Below are positions 51,275 to 63,350 of a stretch of DNA of 64,000 bases, piece by piece. The notes under the pieces are model-generated. The model was not told where the DNA came from. It searched no databases and saw only the letters and a list, made by a program, of their open reading frames with translations. A program made the position numbers and the translations under genes. How positions within the stretch are numbered: position 1 is the first letter of the stretch; every line of letters begins with the position of its first letter. Origin of the DNA: Colletes latitarsis (Eukaryota > Arthropoda > Insecta > Hymenoptera > Colletidae). The stretch is taken from positions 11,426,001-11,490,000 of the forward strand of contig NW_027488369.1 of NCBI RefSeq assembly GCF_051014445.1, read 5' to 3'.

Positions 51275-51976
51275 ATTTGCAATCATCTGGCTCATACATT
51301 CGCGTTTTTCTCATAGTTGTTGGCCAGATCCTGGGTTTTTCTGGATTGGATCCCGTAGTAATGTGGTTCCACACCGAAACAGTCAATTAAACCTGGTTGC
51401 GATTAATATTTTAGGGGATAACGCCGGTTACGTCTCGGTTAGGTCTGGGATTTTCCCTCATCTGGCTCGTACTTTCGCGTTTCTCGCATTCTTGTTGGCC
51501 CGATCCTGGGATTTTTCTGGTTTGGATCACGTAGTAATGTGTTACAACACTGAAGCAGTCATTAAAAGCATGTTCCGATTCGTATTCTAGAGCATAACGC
51601 TGGTTATGTCAGGGTTAGTTCTGGAATTTGCAATCATCTGGCTCATACATTCGCGTTTTTCTCATAGTTGTTGGCCAGATCCTGGGTTTTTCTGGTTTGG
51701 ATCCCGTAGTAATGTGGTTCCACACCGAAACAGTCAATTAAACCTGGTTGCGATTAATATTTTAGGGGATAACGCCGGTTACGTCTCGGTTAGGTCTGGG
51801 ATTTTCCCTCATCTGGCTCGTACTTTCGCGTTTCTCGCATTCTTGTTGGCCCGATCCTGGGATTTTTCTGGTTTGGATCACGTAGTAATGTGTTACAACA
51901 CTGAAGCAGTCATTAAAAGCATGTTCCGATTCGTATTCTAGAGCATAACGCTGGTTATGTCAGGGTTAGTTCTGGA
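51275..51976 (+). repeat. Tandem duplication of a 351-bp dimer
   Basis: 51275-51625 and 51626-51976 are near-identical (one difference seen: TGGATTGG against TGGTTTGG). The period is 351 because one T is missing from the T-run in TGGGTTTTTCTGG in both units. Match continues to about 51998. This is a fresh two-monomer amplification. Confidence 0.9.
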
Positions 51977-52299
51977 ATTTGCAATCATCTGGCTCATACT
52001 TTCGCATTTTTCGCATACTTGTTGGCCATATCCTGGCCTTTTTCTGGTTTGGATCACGTAGTAATGCGGTACCACACCGAAACAGTAAATTATACCTGGT
52101 TGCGATTAATATTTTAGAGGATAACGCCGGTTATGTCTCGGTTTGGTCTGGGATTTGCCCTCATCTGGCTCGTACATTTGCATTTTGCGCATACTTGTAG
52201 GCCAGATCCTGGCCTTTTCTGGTCTGGATCACGTAGTAATGCAGTGCCACACCGAAACAGTCAATTAAACCTGGTTGCGATTAATATTTTAGAGGATAA

Positions 52300-52855
52300 C
52301 GCTGGTTATGTCTGGGTTAGTTCTGGTATTTGCAATCATCTGGCTCATACTTTCGCATTTTGCGCATTCGTGTTGGCCCGATCCTGGGCTTTTCCTGGTT
52401 GGGATCACGTAGTAATGTGGTACCACACTGAAACAGTCATTAAAAGCTTGTTCCGATTCGTATTTTAGAGGATAACGCTGGTTATGTCAGGGTTAGTTCT
52501 GGTATTTGCAATCATCTGGCTCATACTTTCGCATTTTGCGCATTCTTGTTGGCCCGATCCTGGGCTATTCCTGGTTTGGATCACGTAGTAATGTGGTACC
52601 ACACTGAAACAGTCATTAAAAGCATGTTCCGATTCGTATTTTAGAGGATAACGCTGGTTATGTCAGGGTTAGTTCTGGTATTTGCAATCATCTGGCTCAT
52701 ACTTTCGCATTTTGCGCATTCCTGTTGGCCCGATCCTGGGCTTTTCCTGGTTTGGATCACGTAGTAATGTGGTACCACACTGAAACAGTCATTAAAAGCA
52801 TGTTCCGATTCGTATTTTAGAGGATAACGCTGGTTATGTCAGGGTTAGTTCTGGT
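52300..52855 (+). repeat. Locally amplified single-monomer variant
   Basis: Three successive monomers share TTTCGCATTTTGCGCATTC, TTGGCCCGATCCTGGGC and AACAGTCATTAAAAGC, with the TTTCGC motif at 52351, 52527 and 52703. Two more of the same kind lie at about 48480-48780. Neighbouring monomers elsewhere differ more, so this is a recent single-unit expansion. Confidence 0.85.
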
Positions 52856-53819
52856 ATTTGCAATCATCTGGCTCATATATTCGCGTTTTTCGCATACTTG
52901 TTGGCCAGATCCTGGGCTTTTTCTGGTTTGGATCACGTAGTAATGTGGTACCACACTGAAACAGTCAATAAAAGCTGGTTCCGATTAGTATTTTAGAGGA
53001 TAACGCTGGTTATGTCTGTGTTAGTTCTGGTATTTGCAATCATCTGGCACATACTTTCGCGTTATTCGCATACTTGTTGGCCAGATCCTCGGCTTTTTCT
53101 GGTTTGGATCACGTAGTAATGTGGTACCACACTGAAGCTGTCAAGTAAACCTGGTTGCGATTAATATTTTAGAGGATAACGCTGGTTATGTCTGTGTTAG
53201 TTCTGGTATTTGCAATCATCTGGCTCATACTTTCGCGTTTTTCGCTTACTTGATGGCCTGATCCTAGCCTTTTTCTGGTTCGGATCACGTAGTAATGTGG
53301 TACCACACTGAAACGGTCAATAGAAGCTGGTTCCGATTAGTATTTTAGAGGATAACGCTGGTTATGTCTGAGTTAGTTCTGGTATATGCAATCATCTGGC
53401 ATATACATTCGCGTTTTTCGCATACTTGTTGGCCAGATCCTGGGCTTTTTCTGGTTTGGATCACGTAGTATTGTGGTACCACATTGAAACAGTCAATTAA
53501 ACCTGGTTGCGATTAATATTTTAGAGGATAACGCTGGTTATGTCTGGGTTAGTTCTGGTATTTGCAATCATCTGGCTCATACTTTCGCATTTTTCGCATA
53601 CTTGTTGGCCAGATCCTGGCCTCTTTCTGGTTTGGATCATCGTAGCAATGCGGTACCACACCGAAACAGTCAATTATACCTGGTTGCGATTAATATTTTA
53701 GGGGATAACGCCGGTTACGTCTCGGTTAGGTCTGGGATTTTCCCTCATCAGGCTCGTACTTTCGCGTTATTCGCATACTTGTTGGCCAGACCCTGGCCTT
53801 TTTCTGTTTTGGATCACGT

Positions 53820-56140
53820 AGTAATGCGGCACCACACCGAAACAGTCAATTAAACCTGGTTGCGATTAATATTTTAGAGGATAACGCTGGTTATGTCTGG
53901 GTTAGTTCCGGTATTTGCAATCATCTGGCTCATACTTTCGCATTTTTCGCATACTTGTTGGCCAGATCCTGGCCTCTTTCAGGTTCGGATCACGTAGTAA
54001 TGCGTTACCACACCGAAACAGTCAATTAAATCTGGTTGCGATTAATATTTTAGAGGATAAAGCCGGTAATGTCTCGGTTAGATATGGTATTTACCCTCAT
54101 CTGGCTCGTACTTTCGCATTTTTCGCATAGTTGTTGGCCAGATCCTGGCCCTTTTCTGGCTTGGACCACGTAGTAATGTGGTACCACACCGAAACAGTCA
54201 ATTAAACCTGGTTGCGAATAATATTTTAGTGGATAACGCTGGGTATGTCTGGGATAGTTCTGGTATTTGCAACCATCTGGCTCATACTTTCGCGTTTTTC
54301 TCATAGTTGTTGGCCAGATTCTGGGTTTTTTCTGGTTTGGATCCCGTAGTAATGTGGTTCCACGCCGAAACAGTCAATTAAACCTGGTTGCGATTAATAT
54401 TTTAGAGGATAACGCCGGTTATGTCTCGGTTAGGTCTGGTATTTGCCCTCAACTGGCTCGTACTTTCGCAGTTTTCGCATACTTGTTGGCCACATACTGG
54501 CCTTCTTCTGGATTGGACCGCGTAGTGAAGTGGTACCACACTGAAACTGTCAATAAAAGCTGGTTCCGATTAGTATTTTAGAGGATAACGCTGGTTATGT
54601 CTGTGTTAGTTCTGGTGTTTGAAATCATCTGGCTCATACTTTCGCGTTTTTCGCACACTTGTTGGCCAGACCCTGGCCCTTTTCTCGTTTGGATAACGTA
54701 GTAATGTGGTACCACACTGAAACGATCAATAGAAGCTGGTTCCGATAAGAATTTTAGGGGATAACGCTGGTTATGTCTGGGTTAGTTCTGGTATTTGCAA
54801 TCATCTGGCTCATACTTTCGCGTTTTTCGCATACTTGTTGACCAGATCCTGGGTTTTTTCTGTTTTGGGTCCCCTAGTAATGAGGTTCCACATCGAAACA
54901 GTCAATTAAACTGGTTGCGATTAATATTTTAGAGGATAACGCCGGTTATGTCTCGGGTAGGTCTGGGATTTGTCCTTATCTGGCTCGTACTTTCGCGTTT
55001 TTCGCATACTTGTTGGCCAGATCCTGGCCTTTTTCTGGTTTGGATCACGTAGTAATGTGGTACCACACTGAAACAGTCAATAGAAGCTGGCTCCGATTTG
55101 TATTTTAGAGGATAACGCTGGTTATGTCTCGGGTAGGTCTGGGATTTGTCCTCATCTGGCTCGTACTTTCGCGTTTTTCGCATACTTGTTGGCCAGATCC
55201 TGGCCTTTCTCTGGTTTGGATCACGTAGAAATGTTGTCCCACACTGAAACAGTCAATAGAAGCTGGTTCCGATTAGTATTTTAGAGGATAACGCTGGTTA
55301 TGGCTGGGTTAGTTCTGGTATTTGCTATCATCTGGCACATACTTTCGCGGGTTTCGCATACTTGTTGGCCAGATCCTGGACTTTTTCTGGTTTGGATCAC
55401 GTAGTAATGTGGTACCACACTGAAACAGTCAATTAAACCTGGTTCAGATTAGTATTTTAGAGGATAGCGCTGGTTATGTCTGGGTGAGTTCTGGTATTTG
55501 CAATCATCTGGCTCGTACTTTCGCGTTTTTCGCATACTTGTTGGCCAGATCCTGGCCTCTTTCAGGTTTGGATCACGTAGTAATGCGGTACCACACCGAA
55601 CCAGTCAATTAAACCTGGTTGCTATAAATATTTTACAGGATAAGGCCGGTTATGTCACGGTTATGTCTGGGATTTGCCCTGAACTGCCTCGTACTTTCGC
55701 ACTCTTCGCATGCTTGTTGGCCAGATCCTGGCCTTTTTCTGGTTTGGATCACGTAGTAATGTGGTACCACACCGAAACAGTCAATAGAAGCTGGTTCCGA
55801 TTAGTATTTTAGAGGATAACGCTGGTTATGTCTGGGTTAGTTCTGGTATTTGCAATCATCTGGCTCATACATTCGCGTTTTTCGCATACTTGTTGGCCAG
55901 ATCCTGGGCTTTTTCTGGTTTGGATCACGTAGTAATGTGGTACCACACTGTCAATAAAAGCTGGTTCCGATTAGTATTTTAGAGGATAACGCAGGATATG
56001 TCTGTGTTAGTTCTGGTATTTGCAATCATCTGGCTCATACTTTCGCGTTTTCCGCATTGTTGTTGGCCCGATCCTCGGCTTTTTCTGGTTTGGATCAGGT
56101 AGTAATGTGGTACCACACTGAAACAGTCATTAAAAGCATG
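53820..56140. repeat. Duplicated A segment, copy 1
   Basis: From about 54170 to 56140 this follows 57507-59477 at an offset of 3337 bp (19 monomers less 7 bases, accounted for by small deletions such as CACACTGTCAAT). From 53820 to 54600 it also matches 62077-62857 at an offset of 8257. A run of diagnostic variants (GGATTGGACCGCGTAGTGAAG, AAACGATCAATAG, GCGGGTTTCGC) ties the copies together. Confidence 0.87.
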
Positions 56141-57506
56141 TTCCGATGCTTATTTTAGAGGATAACGCTGGTTATGTCTGGGATAGTTCTGGTATATGCA
56201 ATCATCTGGCTCGTACTTTCGCATTTTTCGCATTCTTGGTTGCCAGATCCTGGCCTTTTTCTGGTTTGGATCACGTAGTAATGCGGCACCACACCGAAAC
56301 AGTCAATTAATCCTAGTTGCGAATAATATTTTAGAGGATAACGCCGGTTATGTCTCGGGTAGGTCTGGGATTTGCCCTCATCTGGATCGTACTTTCGCAT
56401 TTTCGCATACTTGTAGGCCAGATCCTGGGTTTTTTCTTGCTTGGATCATCGTAGCAATGCGGTACCACACCGAAACAGTCAATTATACCTGGTTGCGGTT
56501 AATATTTTAGGGGATAACGCCGGTTTTGTCTGGGTTAGGTCTGGGATTTGCCCTCATCTGGCTCGAACTTTCGCATTTTTCTCATACTTGTTGGCCAGAT
56601 CCTGGGCTTTATCTGGTTTGGATCACGTAGTAATGCGTTACCACACCGAAACAGTCAAATAAACCTGGTTGCGATTAATATTTTAGAGGATACCGCCGGT
56701 TATGTCTCGGTTAGGTCTGGGATTTGCCCTCATCTGGCTCGTACTTTCGCATTTTTCGCATACTTGTTGGCCAGACCCTGGCCCTTTTCTGGTATGGATC
56801 ACGTAGTAATGTGGTACCACACTGAAACAGTCAATTATACCTGGTTGCGATTAATATTTTAGAGGATAACGCCGATTATGTCTCGGTTAGGTCTGGGATT
56901 AGCCCTCATCTGGCACATGCTTTCGCGTTTTTCGCATACTTGTTGGCCAGATCATGGCCTTTTTCTGGTTTGGATCCCGTAGTAATGTGGTTCCACACCG
57001 AAACAGTCAATTGAACCTGGTTGCGATTAATATTTTAGAGGATAACGCCGGTTATGTCTCGGGTAGGTCTGGGATTTGCCCACATCTAGCTCGTACTTTC
57101 GCTTTTTTCGCATTCTTGTTGGCCCGATCCTGGGATTTTTCTGGTTTGGATCTCGTAGTAATGTGTTACCACACTGAGGCCGTCATTAAAAGCATGTTCC
57201 GATTCGTATTTTAGAGGATAACGGTGGTCATTTCAGGCATAGTTCTGGTATTTGCAATCATCTGGCTCATACTTTCGCATTTTTCGCATACTTGTTGGCG
57301 AGATCATGGCCTTTTTCTGGTTTGGATCCCGTAGTAATGTGGTTCCACACAGAAACAGTCAATTGAACCTGGTTGCGATTAATATTTTAGAGGATAACGC
57401 CGGTTATGTCTCGGTTAGGTCTGGTATTTGCCCTCATCTGGCTCGGACTTTCGCATTTTTCGCATTCTTGTTGGCCAGACCCTGGCCTTTTTCTGGCTTG
57501 GACCAC

Positions 57507-59477
57507 GTAGTAATGTGGTACCACACCGAAACAGTCAATTAAACCTGGTTGCGAATAATATTTTAGCGGATAACCCTGGTTATGCCTGGGATAGTTCTGG
57601 TATTTGCAATCATCTGGCTCATACTTTCGCGTTTTTCTCATAGTTGTTGGCCAGATTCTGGGTTTTTTCTGGTTTGGATCCCGTAGTAATGTGGTTCCAC
57701 ACCGAAACAGTCAATTAAACCTGGTTGCGATTAATATTTTAGAGGATAACGCCGGTTATGTCTCGGTTAGGTCTGGTATTTGCCCTCAACTGGCTCGTAC
57801 TTTCGCAGTTTTCGCATACTTGTTGGCCACATACTGGCCTTCTTCTGGATTGGACCGCGTAGTGAAGTGGTACCACACTGAAACTGTCAATAAAAGCTGG
57901 TTCCGATTAGTATTTTAGAGGATAACGCTGGTTATGTCTGTGTTAGTTCTGGTATTTGAAATCATCTGGCTCATACTTTCGCGTTTTTCGCACACTTGTT
58001 GGCCAGACCCTGGCCCTTTTCTCGTTTGGATAACGTAGTAATGTGGTACCACACTGAAACGATCAATAGAAGCTGGTTCCGATAAGAATTTTAGGGGATA
58101 ACGCTGGTTATGTCTGGGTTAGTTCTGGTATTTGCAATCATCTGGCTCATACTTTCGCGTTTTTCGCATACTTGTTGACCAGATCCTGGGTTTTTTCTGT
58201 TTTGGGTCCCGTAGTAATGAGGTTCCACACCGAAACAGTCAATTAAACTGGTTGCGATTAATATTTTAGAGGATAACGCCGGTTATGTCTCGGGTAGGTC
58301 TGGGATTTGTCCTTATCTGGCTCGTACTTTCGCGTTTTTCGCATACTTGTTGGCCAGATCCTGGCCTTTTTCTGGTTTGGATCACGTAGTAATGTGGTAC
58401 CACACTGAAACAGTCAATAGAAGCTGGCTCCGATTTGTATTTTAGAGGATAACGCTGGTTATGTCTCGGGTAGGTCTGGGATTTGTCCTCATCTGGCTCG
58501 TACTTTCGCGTTTTTCGCATACTTGTTGGCCAGATCCTGGCCTTTTTCTGGTTTGGATCACGTAGAAATGTTGTACCACACTGAAACAGTCAATAGAAGC
58601 TGGTTCCGATTAGTATTTTAGAGGATAACGCTGGTTATGGCTGGGTTAGTTCTGGTATTTGCTATCATCTGGCACATACTTTCGCGGGTTTCGCATACTT
58701 GTTGGCCAGATCCTGGACTTTTTCTGGTTTGGATCACGTAGTAATGTGGTACCACACTGAAACAGTCAATTAAACCTGGTTCAGATTAGTATTTTAGAGG
58801 ATAGCGCTGGTTATGTCTGGGTGAGTTCTGGTATTTGCAATCATCTGGCTCGTACTTTCGCGTTTTTCGCATACTTGTTGGCCAGATCCTGGCCTCTTTC
58901 AGGTTTGGATCACGTAGTAATGCGGTACCACACCGAACCAGTCAATTAAACCTGGTTGCTATAAATATTTTACAGGATAAGGCCGGTTATGTCACGGTTA
59001 TGTCTGGGATTTGCCCTGAACTGCCTCGTACTTTCGCACTTTTCGCATACTTGTTGGCCAGACCCTGGCCCTTTTCTGGTATGGATCACGTAGTAATGTG
59101 GTACCACACTGAAACAGTCAATTATACCTGGTTGCGATTAATATTTTAGAGGATAACGCCGATTATGTCTCGGTTAGGTCTGGGATTAGCCCTCATCTGG
59201 CACATGCTTTCGCGTTTTTCGCATACTTGTTGGCCAGATCCTGGGCTTTTTCTGGTTTGGATCACGTAGTAATGTGGTACCACACTGTCAATAAAAGCTG
59301 GTTCCGATTAGTATTTTAGAGGATAACGCAGGATATGTCTGTGTTAGTTCTGGTATTTGCAATCATCTGGCTCATACTTTCGCGTTTTCCGCATTGTTGT
59401 TGGCCCGATCCTCGGCTTTTTCTGGTTTGGATCAGGTAGTAATGTGGTACCACACTGAAACAGTCATTAAAAGCATG
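57507..59477. repeat. Duplicated A segment, copy 2, with a conversion patch
   Basis: Follows copy 1 at an offset of 3337, except between about 59045 and 59240. There it follows 56755-56950 instead, including the rare TCTGGTATGGATC and GATTAGCCCTCATC variants, and then returns to the 3337 register. After about 59490 it switches again, to 57210-57480 (offset 2281). Confidence 0.85.
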
Positions 59478-62076
59478 TTCCGATTCGTATTTTAGAGGAT
59501 AACGCTGGTTATGTCAGGGTTAGTTCTGGTATTTGCAATCATCTGGCTCATACTTTCGCATTTTTAGCATACTTGTTGGCGAGATCATGGCCTTTTTCTG
59601 GTTTGGATCCCGTAGTAATGTGGTTCCACACAGAAACAGTCAATTGAACCTGGTTGCGATTAATATTTTAGAGGATAACGCCGGTTATGTCTCGGTTAGG
59701 TCTGGTATTTGCCCTCATCTGGCTCGGACTTTCGCATTTTTCGCATACTTATTGGCCAGACCCTGGCCCTTTTCTGGTTTGGATCACGTAGTAATGTGGT
59801 ACCACACTGAAACAGTCAATTATACCTGGTTGCGATTAATATTTTAGAGGATAACGCCGGTTATGTCTCGGTTAGGTCTGGGATTACCCCTCATCTGGCA
59901 CATACTTTCGCGTTTTTCGCATACTTGTTGGCCAGATCCTGGGCTTTTTCTGGTTTGGATCACGTAGTAATGCGGTACCACACCGAAACAGTCAATTAAA
60001 TCTGGTTGCGATTAATATTTTAGAGGATAATGCCGGTAATGTCTCGGTTAGGTCTGGTATTTGCCCTCATCTGGCGCGAACTTTCGCATTTATCGCATTC
60101 TTGTTGGCCAGATCCTGGCCTTTTTCTGGCTTGGACCACGTAGTAATGTGGTACCACACCGAAACAGTCAATTAAACCTGGTTGCGAATAATATTTTAGA
60201 GGATAACGCTGGTTATGCCTGGGATAGTTCTGGTATTTGCAATCATCTACCTCATACTTTCGCGTTATTCACATAGTTGTTGGCCATATCCTGGGTTTTT
60301 TCAGGTTTGGATCCCGTAGTAATGCGGTTCCACAACGAAACAGTCAATTAAACCTGGTTGCGATTAATATTTTAGCGGATAACGCCGGCTATGTCCGGGT
60401 TAGGTCTGGTATTTGCCCTCATCTGGCTCGTACTTTCGCATTTTTCGCATACTTGTTGGCCAGATCCTGGCCTTTTTCTGGTTTGGATCACGTAGTAATG
60501 CGGCGCCACACCGAAACAGTCAATTAAATCTGGTTGCGATTAATATTTTAGAGGATAATGCCGGTAATGTCTCGGTTAGGTCTGGTATTTGCCCTCATCT
60601 GGCGCGTACTTTCGCATTTTTCGCATTCTTGTTGGCAGACCCTGGCCTTTTTCTGGCTTGGACCACGTAGTAATGTGGTACCACACCGAAACAGTCAATT
60701 AAACCTGGTTGCGAATAATATTTTAGCGGATAACCCTGGTTATGCCTGGGATAGTTCTGGTATTTGCAATCATCTGGCTCATACTTTCGCGTTTTTCTTA
60801 TAGTTGTTGGCCAGATCCTGGGTTTTTTCTGGTTTGGATCCCGTAGTAATGTGGTTCCACACCGAAACAGTCAATTAAACCCGGTTGCGATTAATATTTT
60901 AGAGGATAACGCCGGTTATGTCTGTGTTAGGTCTGGTATTTGCCCTCCTCTGGCTCATACTATCGCATTTTTCGTATACTTGTCGGCCAGGTCCTGTGTT
61001 TTTTCTGGTTTGGATCCCGTAGTAATGTGGTTCCACACCGAAACAGTCAATTAAACCTGGTAGCGATTAATATTTTAGGGGATAACGCCGGTTACGTCTT
61101 GGTTAGGTCTGGGATTTTCCCTCATCTGGCTCGTACTTTCGCATTTTTCGCATACTTGTTGGCCAGATCCTGGCCTTCTTCTGTCTTGGACCACGTAGTA
61201 AAGTGGCACCAGACTGAAACAGTCAATTAAATCTGGTTGCGATTAATATTTTAGAGGATAAAGCCGGTAATGGCTCGGTTAGGTATGGTATTTGCCCTCA
61301 TCTGGCTCGTACTTTCGCATTTTTCGCATACTTCTTGGCCAGATCCTGGCCCTTTTCTGGCTTGGACCACGTAGTAATGTGGTACCACACCGAAACAGTG
61401 AATTAAACCTGGTTGCGAATAATATTTTAGTGGATAACGCTGGTTATGCCTGGGATAGTTCTGGTATTTGCAATCATCTGGCACATACTTTCGCGTTATT
61501 CGCATACTTGTTGGCCAGATCCTCGGCTTTTTCTGGTTTGGATCCCGTAGTAATGTGGTTCCACACCGAAACAGTCAATAGAAGCTGGTTCCGATTAGTA
61601 TTTTAGATGATAACGCTGGTTATGCCTGGGTTAGTTCTGGTATATGCTATCATCTGGCATATACTTCCGCGTTTTTCGCATACTTGTTGGCCAGATCCTG
61701 GCCTTTTTCTGGCTTGGACCACGTAGTAATGTGGTACCACACCGAAACAGTGAATTAAACCTGGTTGCGAATAATATTTTAGTGGATAACGCTGGTTATG
61801 CCTGGGATAGTTCTGGTATTTGCAATCATCTGGCACATACTTTCGCGTTATTCGCATACTTGTTGGCCAGATCCTCGGCTTTTTCTGGTTTGGATCACGT
61901 AGTAATGTGGTACCACACTGAAGCTGTCAAGTAAACCTGGTTGCGATTAATATTTTAGAGGATAACGCTGGTTATGTCTGGGATAATTCTGGTATTTGCA
62001 ATCATCTGGCTCGTACTTTCGCAATTTTCGCATTCTTGGTGGCCAGACCCTGGCCTTTTTCTGTTTTGGATCACGT

Positions 62077-63350
62077 AGTAATGCGGCACCACACCGAAAC
62101 AGTCAATTAAACCTGGTTGCGATTAATATTTTAGAGGATAACGCTGGTTATGTCTGGGTTAGTTCCGGTATTTGCAATCATCTGGCTCATACTTTCGCAT
62201 TTTTCGCATACTTGTTGGCCAGATCCTGGCCTCTTTCAGGTTCGAATCACGTAGTAATGCGTTACCACACCGAAACAGTCAATTAAATCTGGTTGCGATT
62301 AATATTTTAGAGGATAAAGCCGGTAATGTCTCGGTTAGGTATGGTATTTGCCCTCATCTGGCTCGTACTTTCGCATTTTTCGCATACTTGTTGGCCAGAT
62401 CCTGGCCCTTTTCTGGCTTGGACCACGTAGTAATGTGGTACCACACCGAAACAGTCAATTAAACCTGGTTGCCAATAATATTTTAGTGGATAACGCTGGG
62501 TATGTCTGGGATAGTTCTGGTATTTGCAACCATCTGGCTCATACTTTCGCGTTTTTCTCATAGTTGTTGTCCAGATTCTGGGTTTTTTCTGGTTTGGATC
62601 CCGTAGTAATGTGGTTCCACACCGAAACAGTCAATTAAACCTGGTTGCGATTAATATTTTAGAGGATAACGCCGGTTATGTCTCGGTTAGGTCTGGTATT
62701 TGCCCTCAACTGGCTCGTACTTTCGCAGTTTTCGCATACTTGTTGGCCACATACTGGCCTTCTTCTGGATTGGACCGCGTAGTGAAGTGGTACCACACTG
62801 AAACTGTCAATAAAAGCTGGTTCCGATTAGTATTTTAGAGGATAACGCTGGTTATGTCTGGGTTAGTTCTGGTATTTGCAATCATCTGGCTCATACTTTC
62901 GCGTTTTTCGCATACTTGTTGACCAGATCCTGGGTTTTTTCTGTTTTGGATCCCGTAGTAATGAGGTTCCACACCGAAACAGTCAATTAAACTGGTTGCG
63001 ATTAATATTTTAGAGGATAACGCCGGTTATGTCTCGGGTAGGTCTGGGATTTGTCCTTATCTGGCTCGTACTTTCGCGTTTTTCGCATACTTGTTGGCCA
63101 GATCCTGGCCTTTTTCTGGTTTGGATCACGTAGAAATGTTGTACCACACTGAAACAGTCAATAGAAGCTGGTTCCGATTAGTATTTTAGAGGATAACGCT
63201 GGTTATGTCTGGGTTAGTTCTGGTATTTGCTATCATCTGGCACATACTTTCGCGGGTTTCGCATACTTGTTGGCCAGATCCTGGACTTTTTCTGGTTTGG
63301 ATCACGTAGTAATGTGGTACCACACTGAAACAGTCAATTAAACCTGGTTC
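62077..63350. repeat. Duplicated A segment, copy 3
   Basis: Matches 53820-54600 at an offset of 8257, then continues with the equivalent of 54775-55440 at an offset about one monomer smaller (near 8081). The monomer with CGTTTGGATAACGTAG found in the other two copies is missing here. From about 63430 the sequence follows 56960-57300. Confidence 0.82.
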
